Assembly (NCBI GenBank): GCA_009731375.1
Contig: BJOX01000245.1
Span: 312,860-346,854 of the forward strand
DNA from: Paulinella micropora
Taxonomy: Eukaryota; Cercozoa; Imbricatea; Euglyphida
Length of the DNA stretch: 33,995 bases
Direction of reading: 5' to 3'
The notes under the pieces were generated by a model. That model saw only the letters and a program-made list of their open reading frames with translations. It was not told the origin of the DNA and searched no databases. The position numbers were made by a program, and so were the translations under genes. Shown in pieces: positions 21,414-33,995 of this stretch (its first letter is position 1; every line of letters begins with the position of its first letter).

Positions 21414-21849
21414 AGAATTAGGGGATGGTGTGGGTGTGCTGGGCCCGTGGTGGGGTGCCTTATGTGTGCCTAGCCATACGCCCATAAGTCACATGCCGAA
21501 ATAGCGACGGGAAGCACAATCCTGTTCCCTCAGGGTGCCCTTTCTCGCTTGTTGAGCCCGGAATAAAACCCACAGTGCTCTGTCGGTTTATACTAGACTG
21601 TCGACAGTCTCGAAACTCCATCTGCTTACTGGGCCCTCTGTAATGGAGGTGGGAGCTCGTTCTGCAAGGGGCGCTTATGGAACGAGCCCTGGCCCCGCCT
21701 GGTACTAGGGAGGTCTTGGTATCGCCTGTATCAGTCCCTTCCGTGCAAACATCACGGCTTAGCTGGGCATCGGGTTAATACTTTACCCACAGACTTCCTT
21801 GGTTGACGAAATCAGAAGCTCCTTTTTCTGACATTAGTCGATATCTCAT
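21414..21849 (+). repeat. Repeat family R, copy 4 (5'-truncated)
   Basis: Begins at AGAATTAGGGG, matching R copy 3 from 20804 onward at very high identity to its GATATCTCAT end. Copy 3's 3' part plus a repeat spacer has evidently been duplicated, the same geometry as the exon-edge copies. Confidence 0.85.
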
Positions 21850-22080
21850 ATAATCTATCTACCTATCTACCTATCTAGCGTCTACCTTCCTACCTACCTA
21901 CCTAGTTATCTACCTACCTACCTGCCTACCTATATATCCATCTATCTATCTATCTATTATCTATCTATCTGTATATCTATCTATCTATCTATCTATCTGC
22001 ATATCTACATATCTACTTATCTACCTCCCTACCTACCCACCTATCCATCTATCTATCTATCTATATATCTATCTCTTACA
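21850..22080 (+). repeat. (TATC)n/(TACC)n array
   Basis: Simple repeats ending in ATCTCTTACAG, the acceptor of exon 14. Confidence 0.95.
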
Positions 22081-22081
22081 G

Positions 22082-22119
22082 CCAACCCACTGATGCAAGA
22101 TGGAGCGTACGAATGGGAG
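22082..22119 (+). CDS. Exon 14: SPRY-like domain, YxWEV strand
   Basis: Acceptor TCTCTTACAG and donor GTCATA bound 38 nt, phase 1 in and phase 0 out. It encodes NPLMQDGAYEWE, continuing as VQFNQL in exon 15. GxYxWEV is the hallmark of SPRY domains (usually GxxYWEVxI). Four 3'-edge copies follow. A second open frame (QPTDARWSVRMG) does not link to exon 15 without a stop. Confidence 0.85.
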
Positions 22120-23440
<1,321 letters not shown>

Positions 23441-24895
23441 ATATATAATAAAGATGACATAACACACATAGAAGATACATAACATAACAAACATACATAG
23501 AAACATAATGTATAGTTGCTGTTGGTAGGTACAATTCAACCAAGTGCACACTCTATATATACATACATACATACATACATACATTTACATACATATACAT
23601 ACATACATACATACATACATACATAGATACATGCATATACGTATATAATAAAGATAACATACCACACATACAACATACATAACATAACAAACATGCCTAG
23701 AAACATAATCTATACTTGCTGTTGGTAGGTACAAATCAACCAAGTGCACACTCTATATATGCATACATACATACATACATACATACATACATACATGCAT
23801 ACATAAATACATACATACATACATGCTTATTTCCATACATACATACATACATAAACATACATACATACATACATAGATACCTACATATACGTATATAATA
23901 AAGATAACATCACACACATACAACATACATAACATAACAAACATACATAGAAACATAATCTATACTTGCTGTTGGTAGGTACAATTCAACCAAGTGCACA
24001 CTCTATATATACATACATACATACATACATACACCATACATACATACGTACATTCGTAAATACGTACATAGGTACATAAATGCATATACATACATACGTA
24101 TATAATAAAAATAACATATCACACATACAACATACATAACATAACAAACATACATAGAAACATAATGTATACTTGCTGTTGGTAGGTACAATTCAACCAA
24201 GTGCACACTCTATATATACATACATACATACATACATACATGCATATACATACATACATATGTATATAATAAAAGTAACATAACACACATGCAACATACA
24301 TAACATAACAAAAATACATAGAAACATAATGTATACTTGCTGTTGGTAGGTACAATTCAACCAAGTGCACACTCTATATATACATACATACATATATACA
24401 TATATACACATACATACATACATACATACATACATACATACCTACATATACGTATATAATAAAGATAACATAACACACATACAACATACATAACATAACA
24501 AACATACATAGAAACATAATGTATACTTGCTGTTGGTAGGCAATTCAACCAAGTGCACACTCTATATTATCACACATATATACATACATACATACATACA
24601 TACATACATACATACGTACATTCGTAAATACGTACATACATACATTCATGCATATACATACATACATACCTATATAATAAAAATAACATAACACACATGC
24701 AACATACATAACATAACACACATGCAACATACATAACATAACACATACATAGAAACATAATGTACACTTGCTGTTGGTAGGTACAATTTAACCAAGTGCA
24801 CACTCTATATTTACATACATACATACATACATACATGCATACATACTTATATACATACATACATGCATGTAATTTCATGTATACATACATACATA
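23441..24895 (+). repeat. Higher-order repeat with seven 5'-edge copies of exon 15, type A
   Basis: Units of about 170-250 bases combine ATAATAAAGATAACATAACA, a CAACATACATAACATAAC stretch and GCTGTTGGTAGGTACAATTC followed by AACCAAGTGCACACTC. GTACAATTCAACCAA is the start of exon 15 preceded by TAG. The exon match stops after about 20 bases. Confidence 0.85.
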
Positions 24896-25180
24896 TAGGT
24901 ACAATTCAACCAAGCGCCTTTTTCTGCAGCCATATATGCATACATACATTCATACATACATTCATATATACATACATACATACATACATTTTGATACAAT
25001 TCAACCAAGTGCCTTTTCTGCAGCCATACATGCATACATACATACATACATACATACATACATACATGCATACATACATACATACATATAGGTACAATTC
25101 AACCAAGTGCCCTTTTTCTGCAGCCATACATGCATACATACATTCATACGTACGTACATACATACATACATACATACATG

Positions 25181-25212
<32 letters not shown>

Positions 25213-25273
25213 GGTACAATTCAACCAAGTGCCTTTTTCTGCAGCCATACATGCATACATACAAACATACTTA

Positions 25274-25305
<32 letters not shown>

Positions 25306-25576
25306 GATACAATTGAACCAATTGTACACCGCTGCAGCCCTACATGCATACATACGTATACATACATACATACATTCATACATACATACATACATACATG
25401 CATATAGGTACAATTCAACCAAGTGCCTTTTTCTGTAGCCATACATGCATACATACGTGCATACATACATTCATTCATACATACATACATACACACATAC
25501 ATACATACAATCAATGCAACCAAGTGCCTTTTTCTGCAGCCATACATGCCTACATACATTCATACTTATACATACA

Positions 25577-25608
<32 letters not shown>

Positions 25609-25609
25609 G
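24896..25609 (+). repeat. Seven 5'-edge copies of exon 15, type B, in (CATA)n
   Basis: Units near 24897, 24993, 25091, 25213, 25307, 25407 and 25510 carry GTACAATTCAACCAAGTGCC and then TTTTTCTGCAGCCATACATG. Most are preceded by ATATAG. They differ from type A just after the exon-matching part, so two separate founding events seem likely. Confidence 0.85.
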
Positions 25610-25673
25610 GTACAGTTCAACCAATTGCATACTTCCACATCAGCGAGTCAAAATAGCTGTTTCATGCGAGTTG
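25610..25673 (+). CDS. Exon 15: SPRY-like domain
   Basis: Acceptor ACATATAG and donor GTAACG bound 64 nt, phase 0 in and phase 1 out. It encodes VQFNQLHTSTSASQNSCFMR and V. With exon 14 it gives YEWEVQFNQLHTSTS...CFMRV, where SPRY proteins have YWEVxI....xxxVGV. Fourteen 5'-edge copies lie upstream and seven 3'-edge copies downstream. The phase-2 frame (YSSTNCILPHQRVKIAV) is also open but does not match exon 14. Confidence 0.8.
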
Positions 25674-26620
25674 GTAACGGAGTGGACGTGATGTGAAAAG
25701 TGATGTGAAAGTGATGTGAAAGTGAAGTGAAGTGAAGTGAAGTGAAGTGAAGTGAAGTGAAGTGAAGTGAAGTGAAGTGAAGTGAAGTGAAGTGAAAGTG
25801 ATTGCTTCATGCTAGTCGGTAACGCGATGTGAATGTGGTGTAATGTGATGTGATATGATGCGATGTGATGTGATGTGTGATGTGGTGTGTGAAGTGATGT
25901 GTGAAGTGATGTGAAGTGATGTGAAGTGATGTGAAGTGATGTGATGTCGGGCGCCGCAGTTGCTTCATGCTAGTTGGTAACGTGATGTGATATGAAGTGA
26001 CGTGAAGTGATGCGAAATGAGGTGAGGTGAGGTGAGGTGAAGTGATATGATATGATGTGTGATGTGATGTGATGTGATGTGATGTGATGGCGGGCAAAAC
26101 AGCTGCGTCATGCTAGTCGGTACGTAATGTGATGTGAAGGGATGTGAAATGAATGAAAAATGTGATGTGATGTGATGTGATGTGATGTGATGTGATGTGA
26201 TGTGATGTGATGTGATGAGATGGCAGTCAAAACAGCTGCTGCTTCATGCTTGTCGGTAAGTGAAGTGATGTGAAGTGATGTTGATGTGATGTGATGTGAT
26301 GTGATGTGATGTGATGTGATGTGATGTTGATGTGATGTGATGTGATGTGATGTTATGTGATGTGATGTGATGGCGGGCAAAACAGCTGCTTCATGCTAGT
26401 CGGTAACGTAATGTGATGTGAAGTGATATGAAGTGATGTGAAGTGATGTGAAGTGATGTGTTGACGGGCCCGAAAGCTGTTCCACGCTAGTCGGTAAGGG
26501 ATGTGATGCAGTGCAGTGAAGTGAAGTGAAGTGATGTGAAGTGATGTGAAGTGATGGGAATTGGGCGGGCCCGAAAAATAATATTTTGCTTCCATAATAG
26601 ATGGTAAATTTCCACGCGGC
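25674..26620 (+). repeat. (GTGAT/GTGAA)n array with seven 3'-edge copies of exon 15
   Basis: A pentamer array (GTGAA, GTGAT) interrupted at about 25802, 25947, 26091, 26224, 26371, 26463 and 26563 by GCAAAACAGCTGCTTCATGC and TAGTCGGTAACG. This matches the last ~35 bases of exon 15 (AAAATAGCTGTTTCATGCGA...TTGGTAACG), including the donor in most. The period is about 90-155 bases. Confidence 0.9.
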
Positions 26621-26936
26621 TAGCTAACACATCTTGATCTCTTTGTGTTGTACAAAGACTAGCTAAACATATTTATGGTCAGCAACCCTATAAAGCGATA
26701 GTTCCGGTGTTGAAAAGTGACTCATCAAATGAAAATTTTGAGTTAATTACGTTAACAAAAATGACGCAAATACGGATTATTTGTGGCACAACTTTTGTGG
26801 GTAATAAATTCGATAGAGCTGACCCATAAACGTACATATGCGACTCGCCGATAAAACCGGCTCGACCCATAAATGTCGCTTTATCGGCTCGCCGCATAAT
26901 ATACTATTATCGGTCACCTCCACAAAATGTGGTTAG
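26621..26936. other. Unique AT-rich intron segment with short GATAAA/CTCGCC repeats
   Basis: Non-microsatellite sequence. From 26820 it carries repeated CGACTCGCCGATAAAAC, GACCCATAAA and GGCTCGCCGCATAATAT motifs, partly shared with hairpin repeat H. No coding exon is supported. Confidence 0.6.
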
Positions 26937-27060
26937 GTTACCGATAAAAGCTACATATGCAGCGCCCCAAAGTCGACGTGTTTTGCGGGCTCGCCGGCCC
27001 GGCCCGGCTCCGGCTCGGCCCGCAAAACACGTCAAAATTTGTGGCTAGCCGCATAATATG
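26937..27060 (+). repeat. Hairpin repeat H, copy 2
   Basis: Perfect 16-bp stem GACGTGTTTTGCGGGC...GCCCGCAAAACACGTC (26975-27033) with a GC-rich loop. The left flank TTACCGATAAAAGCTACAT and right flank AAAATTTGTGGC match copy 1 in reverse. Confidence 0.8.
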
Positions 27061-27107
27061 CTATGATGTGTATGTGAAAAGGTATAGTTCCGGGTTCCTT
27101 CACTCAG

Positions 27108-27136
27108 TCTTCGCTTGGAGTTGGAAGCCTATTCGC
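27108..27136 (+). CDS. Exon 16: SPRY-like domain
   Basis: Acceptor TTCCTTCACTCAG, with the best pyrimidine tract of the set after exon 3, and donor GTATGT bound 29 nt, phase 1 in and phase 0 out. It encodes FAWSWKPIR after a split Val. A 3'-edge copy with donor (GATTCGCGTATGTATG) is at 27333-27348 after a GATA block. Confidence 0.75.
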
Positions 27137-27348
<212 letters not shown>

Positions 27349-27977
27349 TCCTGTGTGTGTATGCATACAATATAGATTTACAGGTATATATACAAATATA
27401 TCTTTTTGTGTATGCATACAGGCATACATATAACAAGGGCATACATCATCGACATAGACTTACAAGTACATAAGCACACACACACACACACACACATACA
27501 CACACACACACACACGCACTTTGACGGTGTGTAGAATTGCAGATCTACATACATATAATACAGACATACATACATATAGATATACACACACACACACACA
27601 CACACTTTGACGGTGTGTAGAATTGCAGATCTACATACATATAATACAGACATACATACACATAGACATACACACACACACACACACACACACTCACTCA
27701 CTCACTCACACACACACTCACACACATAACACACACACACACACACACACACTTTGACGGTGTGTAGAATTGCAGATCTATATACATATAATACAGACAT
27801 ACATACACATAGACACACACACACACACTCACTCACACACACACACACACTTGGACGCTTTTTAACAATATCTATTGCATATCTACGTGAATTAAGACAT
27901 GTATATCTTTTTGTGTATACATACATGCATATAAATACAGACATACATCGAAATCGACATACACACACACACACACA

Positions 27978-28012
<35 letters not shown>

Positions 28013-28494
28013 CAACTTGGACGCTTTTTGGACATAGCTATTGCATATCTACATACATTAAGACATATATATCTTTTTATGTATCCATGCATACATATAA
28101 ATACAGATATACATCGACATAGACATACACACACACACACAGACACACACTTGGACGCTTTTTGGACATAGCTATTGCATACATATCTACATACATAAAG
28201 ACATATATATCATCTTGTGTATAAATACATGCATATAAATACACATACACACACACACACACACACATACACACTCACTTGGACGCTTTTTGGGCATCGC
28301 TATTGCATATCTACATACATTGAGTCATATATATCTTTTTGTGTATACATACACATATAAATACAGATGTACATCGACATAGACATAGACATACACACAC
28401 ACACACACACACACACATACACACACACACATTGACAGATAGACAGACAGACAGACACACACACACACACACACACATTGACGCCGCTTTTTAG
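27349..28494 (+). repeat. (CA)n higher-order repeat with islands related to exon 17
   Basis: Three units carry TTTGACGGTGTGTAGAATTG then CAGATCTA. Four later units carry TTGGACGCTTTTTGGACATA (or a variant), then GCTATTGCATATCTAC and a TATATCTTTTTGTGTATACA tail. The last island leads into exon 17 (TTGACGCCGCTTTTTAG). The later units look like 5'-edge copies of exon 17 including its upstream sequence, but the acceptor is mutated in them. Confidence 0.75.
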
Positions 28495-28520
28495 AAATTT
28501 CTATTGCGTATCTGCATTCC
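28495..28520 (+). CDS. Exon 17 (tentative): SPRY-like domain
   Basis: Acceptor CTTTTTAG and donor GTATAG bound a 26-nt exon, phase 0 in and phase 2 out, encoding KFLLRICI. It links exons 16 and 18 in phase. An internal GTATCT (after 28507) could act as donor instead and change the downstream frame. It is the least certain exon because of its size and this ambiguity. Confidence 0.5.
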
Positions 28521-29402
<882 letters not shown>

Positions 29403-29434
29403 AGACTCCCCTTCTCGAGGCTATGCGATCAGTG
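29403..29434 (+). CDS. Exon 18: SPRY-like domain
   Basis: Acceptor TATATAG and donor GTCCCT bound 32 nt, phase 2 in and phase 1 out. It encodes [10 protein letters not shown]. Joined to exon 19 it gives [19 protein letters not shown], resembling the SPRY stretch GWSxxGxGxxxHNGxS. The donor is weak. Another open frame (TPLLEAMRS) would need a different exon 17 end. 5'-edge copies lie upstream only. Confidence 0.65.
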
Positions 29435-29435
29435 G

Positions 29436-29505
<70 letters not shown>

Positions 29506-29953
29506 TCTCTCTCTCTCTCCTTCCCCCTCTCTCNNNNNNNNNNNNNNNNNNNNNNNNNNNNNNNNNNNNNNNNNNNNNNNNNNNNNNNNNNNNNNNNNNN
29601 NNNNNNNNNNNNNNNNNNNNNNNNNNNNNNNNNNNNNNNNNNNNNNNNNNNNNNNNNNNNNNNNNNNNNNNNNNNNNNNNNNNNNNNNNNNNNNNNNNNN
29701 NNNNNNNNNNNNNNNNNNNNNNNNNNNNNNNNNNNNNNNNNNNNNNNNNNNNNNNNNNNNNNNNNNNNNNNNNNNNNNNNNNNNNNNNNNNNNNNNNNNN
29801 NNNNNNNNNNNNNNNNNNNNNNNNNNNNNNNNNNNNNNNNNNNNNNNNNNNNNNNNNNNNNNNNNNNNNNNNNNNNNNNNNNNNNNNNNNNNNNNNNNNN
29901 NNNNNNNNNNNNNNNNNNNNNNNNNNNNNNNNNNNNNNNNNNNNNNNNNNNNN

Positions 29954-29998
<45 letters not shown>

Positions 29999-30098
29999 CC
30001 CCCCCCCCCCCCCCCCCCATCTCTCTCTCTCTCTCTCTCTCTCTCAATCTACTTTTTCCTTCGTTTTGTTCTTATTATATTATGTTGTATAAGTGGTT
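29435..30098. repeat. (TC)n, gap (29534-29953), poly(C), (TC)n
   Basis: Dinucleotide TC, 420 N, then about 60 C with a single T and more TC. No gene visible. Confidence 0.97.
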
Positions 30099-30297
30099 AT
30101 AGGAAATGATACACTCCAAAAAAACATATCTATCTATCTATCTTCTATCTATCTATCTATCTATCTGTCTATCTGTCTGTTTGTCTGTCTACATATCTAT
30201 CCGTCCACATACCTATCCATCTTATCTAGATCTATCCATCTATCCATCTATCTATTTATCTACCTATCTATCTATCTATCGATCGATCGATCGATCG

Positions 30298-30343
<46 letters not shown>

Positions 30344-30365
30344 ATATCTACTTATCCATCTATCC

Positions 30366-30403
<38 letters not shown>

Positions 30404-30486
30404 GTTATCTATTGATTACAGGAAATATTTCACTCCAAAAGTCCTACCTTATATCTATCTATCTATAAATCTATCTATTTATCTAT

Positions 30487-30522
<36 letters not shown>

Positions 30523-30577
30523 AAATCTATCTATTGCTTAGAAATAGTTCACTACAAAAAGCCTACTTACATATATG

Positions 30578-30632
<55 letters not shown>

Positions 30633-30803
30633 TGATTACAGGAAATATTTCACCACAAAAGCCTACCTGAAATCTATCTATCTATCTATCTATCTATCTA
30701 TATATCTGTCTATCTATCTATATATCAATCTATCTATCTATCTATCTATTGATGACAGGAAATATTTCACTCCAAAAGGCCTACCTATCTACCTATCTAT
30801 TAT

Positions 30804-30842
<39 letters not shown>

Positions 30843-30850
30843 GTCTATCC

Positions 30851-30890
<40 letters not shown>

Positions 30891-30934
30891 GTTGATGACA
30901 AGAAATATTTTTATCCAAAAGGCCAACCTTCTAC

Positions 30935-30982
<48 letters not shown>

Positions 30983-31024
30983 TGGTTACAGGAAGTGGTT
31001 CACTGCAAAAGGCCTACCTTCTAC

Positions 31025-31060
<36 letters not shown>

Positions 31061-31190
31061 TGATTATAGGAAGTGGTTCACTGCAAAAAGCTATCTTGCA
31101 TCTATCTATCTATCTATCTATCTATTTTTCTATCTACCTATCTATATATCTATCTATCCATCTATCTATCTATCTATCTATCTATTACAG
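30099..31190 (+). repeat. Eight 5'-edge copies of exon 19 in (TATC)n
   Basis: Copies near 30102, 30421, 30540, 30642, 30760, 30902, 30991 and 31070 carry ATTACAG (or TTATAG, TTAG, GACAG, GACAAG) then GAAATATTTCACTCCAAAAG or GAAGTGGTTCACTGCAAAA. They then collapse into TATC. The two nearest the exon are the most exon-like; distant ones have shared substitutions, suggesting an ordered history. Confidence 0.9.
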
Positions 31191-31229
31191 GAAGTGGTTC
31201 ACTGCAAAACGACAACCAGTCTACACGTG
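31191..31229 (+). CDS. Exon 19: SPRY-like domain, last complete exon in the window
   Basis: Acceptor CTATTACAG and donor GTATAG bound 39 nt, phase 1 in and out. It encodes [12 protein letters not shown] after a split Gly. All three frames are open, so phase continuity from exon 18 and the SPRY-like reading decide the frame. One 3'-edge copy (AACCAGTCTACGCGTGGTAT) is at 31415-31434. Confidence 0.75.
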
Positions 31230-31243
31230 GTATAGATAGATAA

Positions 31244-31304
<61 letters not shown>

Positions 31305-31312
31305 TAGATAGT

Positions 31313-31411
<99 letters not shown>

Positions 31412-31435
31412 AGCCAACCAGTCTACGCGTGGTAT

Positions 31436-31436
<1 letters not shown>
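31230..31436 (+). repeat. (GATA)n with one 3'-edge copy of exon 19
   Basis: GATA array after the donor, closed by AAGCCAACCAGTCTACGCGT and GGTATA, which repeats the exon's last ~18 bases and donor. Confidence 0.9.
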
Positions 31437-31480
<44 letters not shown>

Positions 31481-31484
31481 TTCT

Positions 31485-31522
<38 letters not shown>

Positions 31523-31532
31523 ATATATACAA

Positions 31533-31566
<34 letters not shown>

Positions 31567-31585
31567 GTATATATATATGTCCATC

Positions 31586-31626
<41 letters not shown>

Positions 31627-31659
31627 CGCTCTCTCTCTCTCCCTCTCCCTGTCCCCCCC

Positions 31660-31717
<58 letters not shown>

Positions 31718-31753
31718 CTCCCTCTCTCTCTCTCTCTTTCTCTCTCTCGATCT

Positions 31754-31785
<32 letters not shown>

Positions 31786-31792
31786 ATCTATC

Positions 31793-31830
<38 letters not shown>

Positions 31831-31896
31831 CCTCTCTCTCCCTCTCTATATATATATATATACATATATATATATGTCCATCTATTTCTCTCTCTC

Positions 31897-31954
<58 letters not shown>

Positions 31955-32021
31955 ATCTCTCCCTCTCTCTCTCTCTCTTCGTCCCTCCCTCCTTCTCCCT
32001 CTCTCTCTCTCTCTCTTTCTA

Positions 32022-32054
<33 letters not shown>

Positions 32055-32117
32055 CTATCTATCTCTATCTCTATCTCTACCTCCATCTCTCTCTCTCTCT
32101 CTCTCTCCCTCTCTCCT

Positions 32118-32161
<44 letters not shown>

Positions 32162-32220
32162 CCTTTCTTTCTTTCTTTCTTTCTTTCTGTCTGTCTTTTG
32201 TGTTCTTAATTATCTTATTG

Positions 32221-32252
<32 letters not shown>

Positions 32253-32400
32253 CTTCTGTCCACATGCTGTATACATGTACATGTATGTGTATGTATGTGT
32301 GCTTCTTTTTTTGTATATATATATATATATATGTATATATATGTATGCTTTTTTTTTGTGTGTGTGTAGTTTATGTATGTGTGTCCTTTTTTTTGTTTAG
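31437..32400 (+). repeat. (TC)n, (TA)n and (TTTC)n array
   Basis: Nearly pure pyrimidine dinucleotide repeat with TA blocks. The long open frames here are SLSLSL translations. No gene seen. Confidence 0.97.
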
Positions 32401-32415
32401 TACGTCCCTTCCTAG

Positions 32416-33341
<926 letters not shown>

Positions 33342-33378
<37 letters not shown>

Positions 33379-33753
33379 CCTACCTACCTACTTACCTACT
33401 TTCTTACCTGCCTATCTATCTATCCATCTACCTATCTATCATCTGTCTATCTATCATCTGTCTATCTATCTATGTGTTCATCTATCTATCTATCTATCTA
33501 TCTATCTATATAAATATAAATCTATAAATCTATCTATCTATCTATCTGTCGATCTATCTACCTACCTACCTACCTACCTACCTACCTACCTACCTACCTT
33601 TCTACCTGCCTATCTATCTATCCATCTACCTACCTATATACCTATCTATCATCTTCCTACCTATCTATCTTTCTATCTATTTATCTATTTATCTATCTAC
33701 CTATCTACCTATCTACCTATATATCATCTATCTATCTAACTATCTATCTATCT
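33342..33753 (+). repeat. (TATC)n/(TACC)n array
   Basis: Tetranucleotide repeat leading into R copy 5. Confidence 0.95.
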
Positions 33754-33995
33754 CTCCTTTTTTCTGACATTAGTCGATATTTCATCAGTTGATCTTATCA
33801 CTTACTCTACGGAATGAACCAAGGCCACTTGAGGTGTCACTGACCCTCTCTTGGGCTTGATTTTTTTGAAATGGGTGCCATCTGTCGACAGACAGAGAAT
33901 TAGGGGATGGTATGGGTGTGCTGGGCCCGTGGTGGGGTGCCTTTTGTGTGCCTAGCCATACGCCTATAAGTCACATGCCGAAATAGCGACGGGAA
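33754..33995 (+). repeat. Repeat family R, copy 5 (5' part, runs off the window)
   Basis: Starts within the terminal repeat (CCTTTTTTCTGACATTAGTC) and continues as copy 3 does through GTTGATCT(T/C)ATCACTTACTC to CGAAATAGCGACGGGAA, with scattered substitutions. Truncated by the window end. Confidence 0.85.

Overview
This is eukaryotic, non-coding-looking DNA that is unusually rich in microsatellites: (TATC)n, (GATA)n, (TA)n, (CATA)n, (TATG)n, (CA)n, (TC)n, (GTGAT/GTGAA)n. It has nine assembly gaps, a relic Tc1-type transposon, three copies of a short inverted-repeat element and several other dispersed repeats. The repeats, spliceosomal-type introns and Tc1 relic exclude a prokaryote. The taxon cannot be fixed from this sequence; an invertebrate or a protist with a repeat-laden genome is plausible.

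Most long open frames are translated microsatellites and are not genes. Short non-repetitive islands sit between the arrays. Reading them for splice sites and phase gives a chain of 19 short exons (26-120 nt) on the + strand, from 1459 to 31229. All 18 junctions agree in phase, and the total is 1038 nt (345 whole codons plus split end codons). The conceptual protein reads like the end of a BTB domain (exons 1-2), a BACK domain (exons 2-8), a linker (exons 9-11) and a SPRY/B30.2-like domain (exons 12-19). The 5' end (start codon, most of BTB) and the 3' end lie outside the window. Partial copies of a further exon begin near 32416.

The most striking feature is an exon-edge copying pattern. Around most exons, the flanking intron arrays carry repeated partial copies of that exon. 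Upstream arrays carry only its 5' edge, usually with the 3' splice site. Downstream arrays carry only its 3' edge, often with the 5' splice site. Exactly one copy of each exon is complete. Exons 4, 10 and 15 show this on both sides. It suggests repeated tandem duplication with one breakpoint in the microsatellite and one in the exon, and it leaves the introns full of decoy splice sites.

Layout. 1-1458: microsatellite, exon 1 edge copy and Tc1 relic (468-1399). 1459-3763: exons 1-3 with two gaps. 3764-9188: purine and TATC arrays, the exon 4 array, an inverted-repeat element, block D copy 1, CATA arrays, exon 5. 9189-12635: exon 6, block D copy 2, a gap, exons 7-9. 12636-15142: TATG and TA arrays, exons 10-11. 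15143-18455: exon 11 edge copies, a second short element, a gap, hairpin repeat, exon 12, a third short element, exon 13. 18456-22119: CA/TA arrays, a gap, unexplained islands, repeat family R, exon 14. 22120-27136: GATA/CATA arrays, exon 15 with arrays on both sides, hairpin repeat, exon 16. 27137-31229: CA and TA arrays, exons 17-19. 31230-33995: TC/TATC/GATA arrays, exon 20 edge copies in a large foldback, and a further R copy running off the end.
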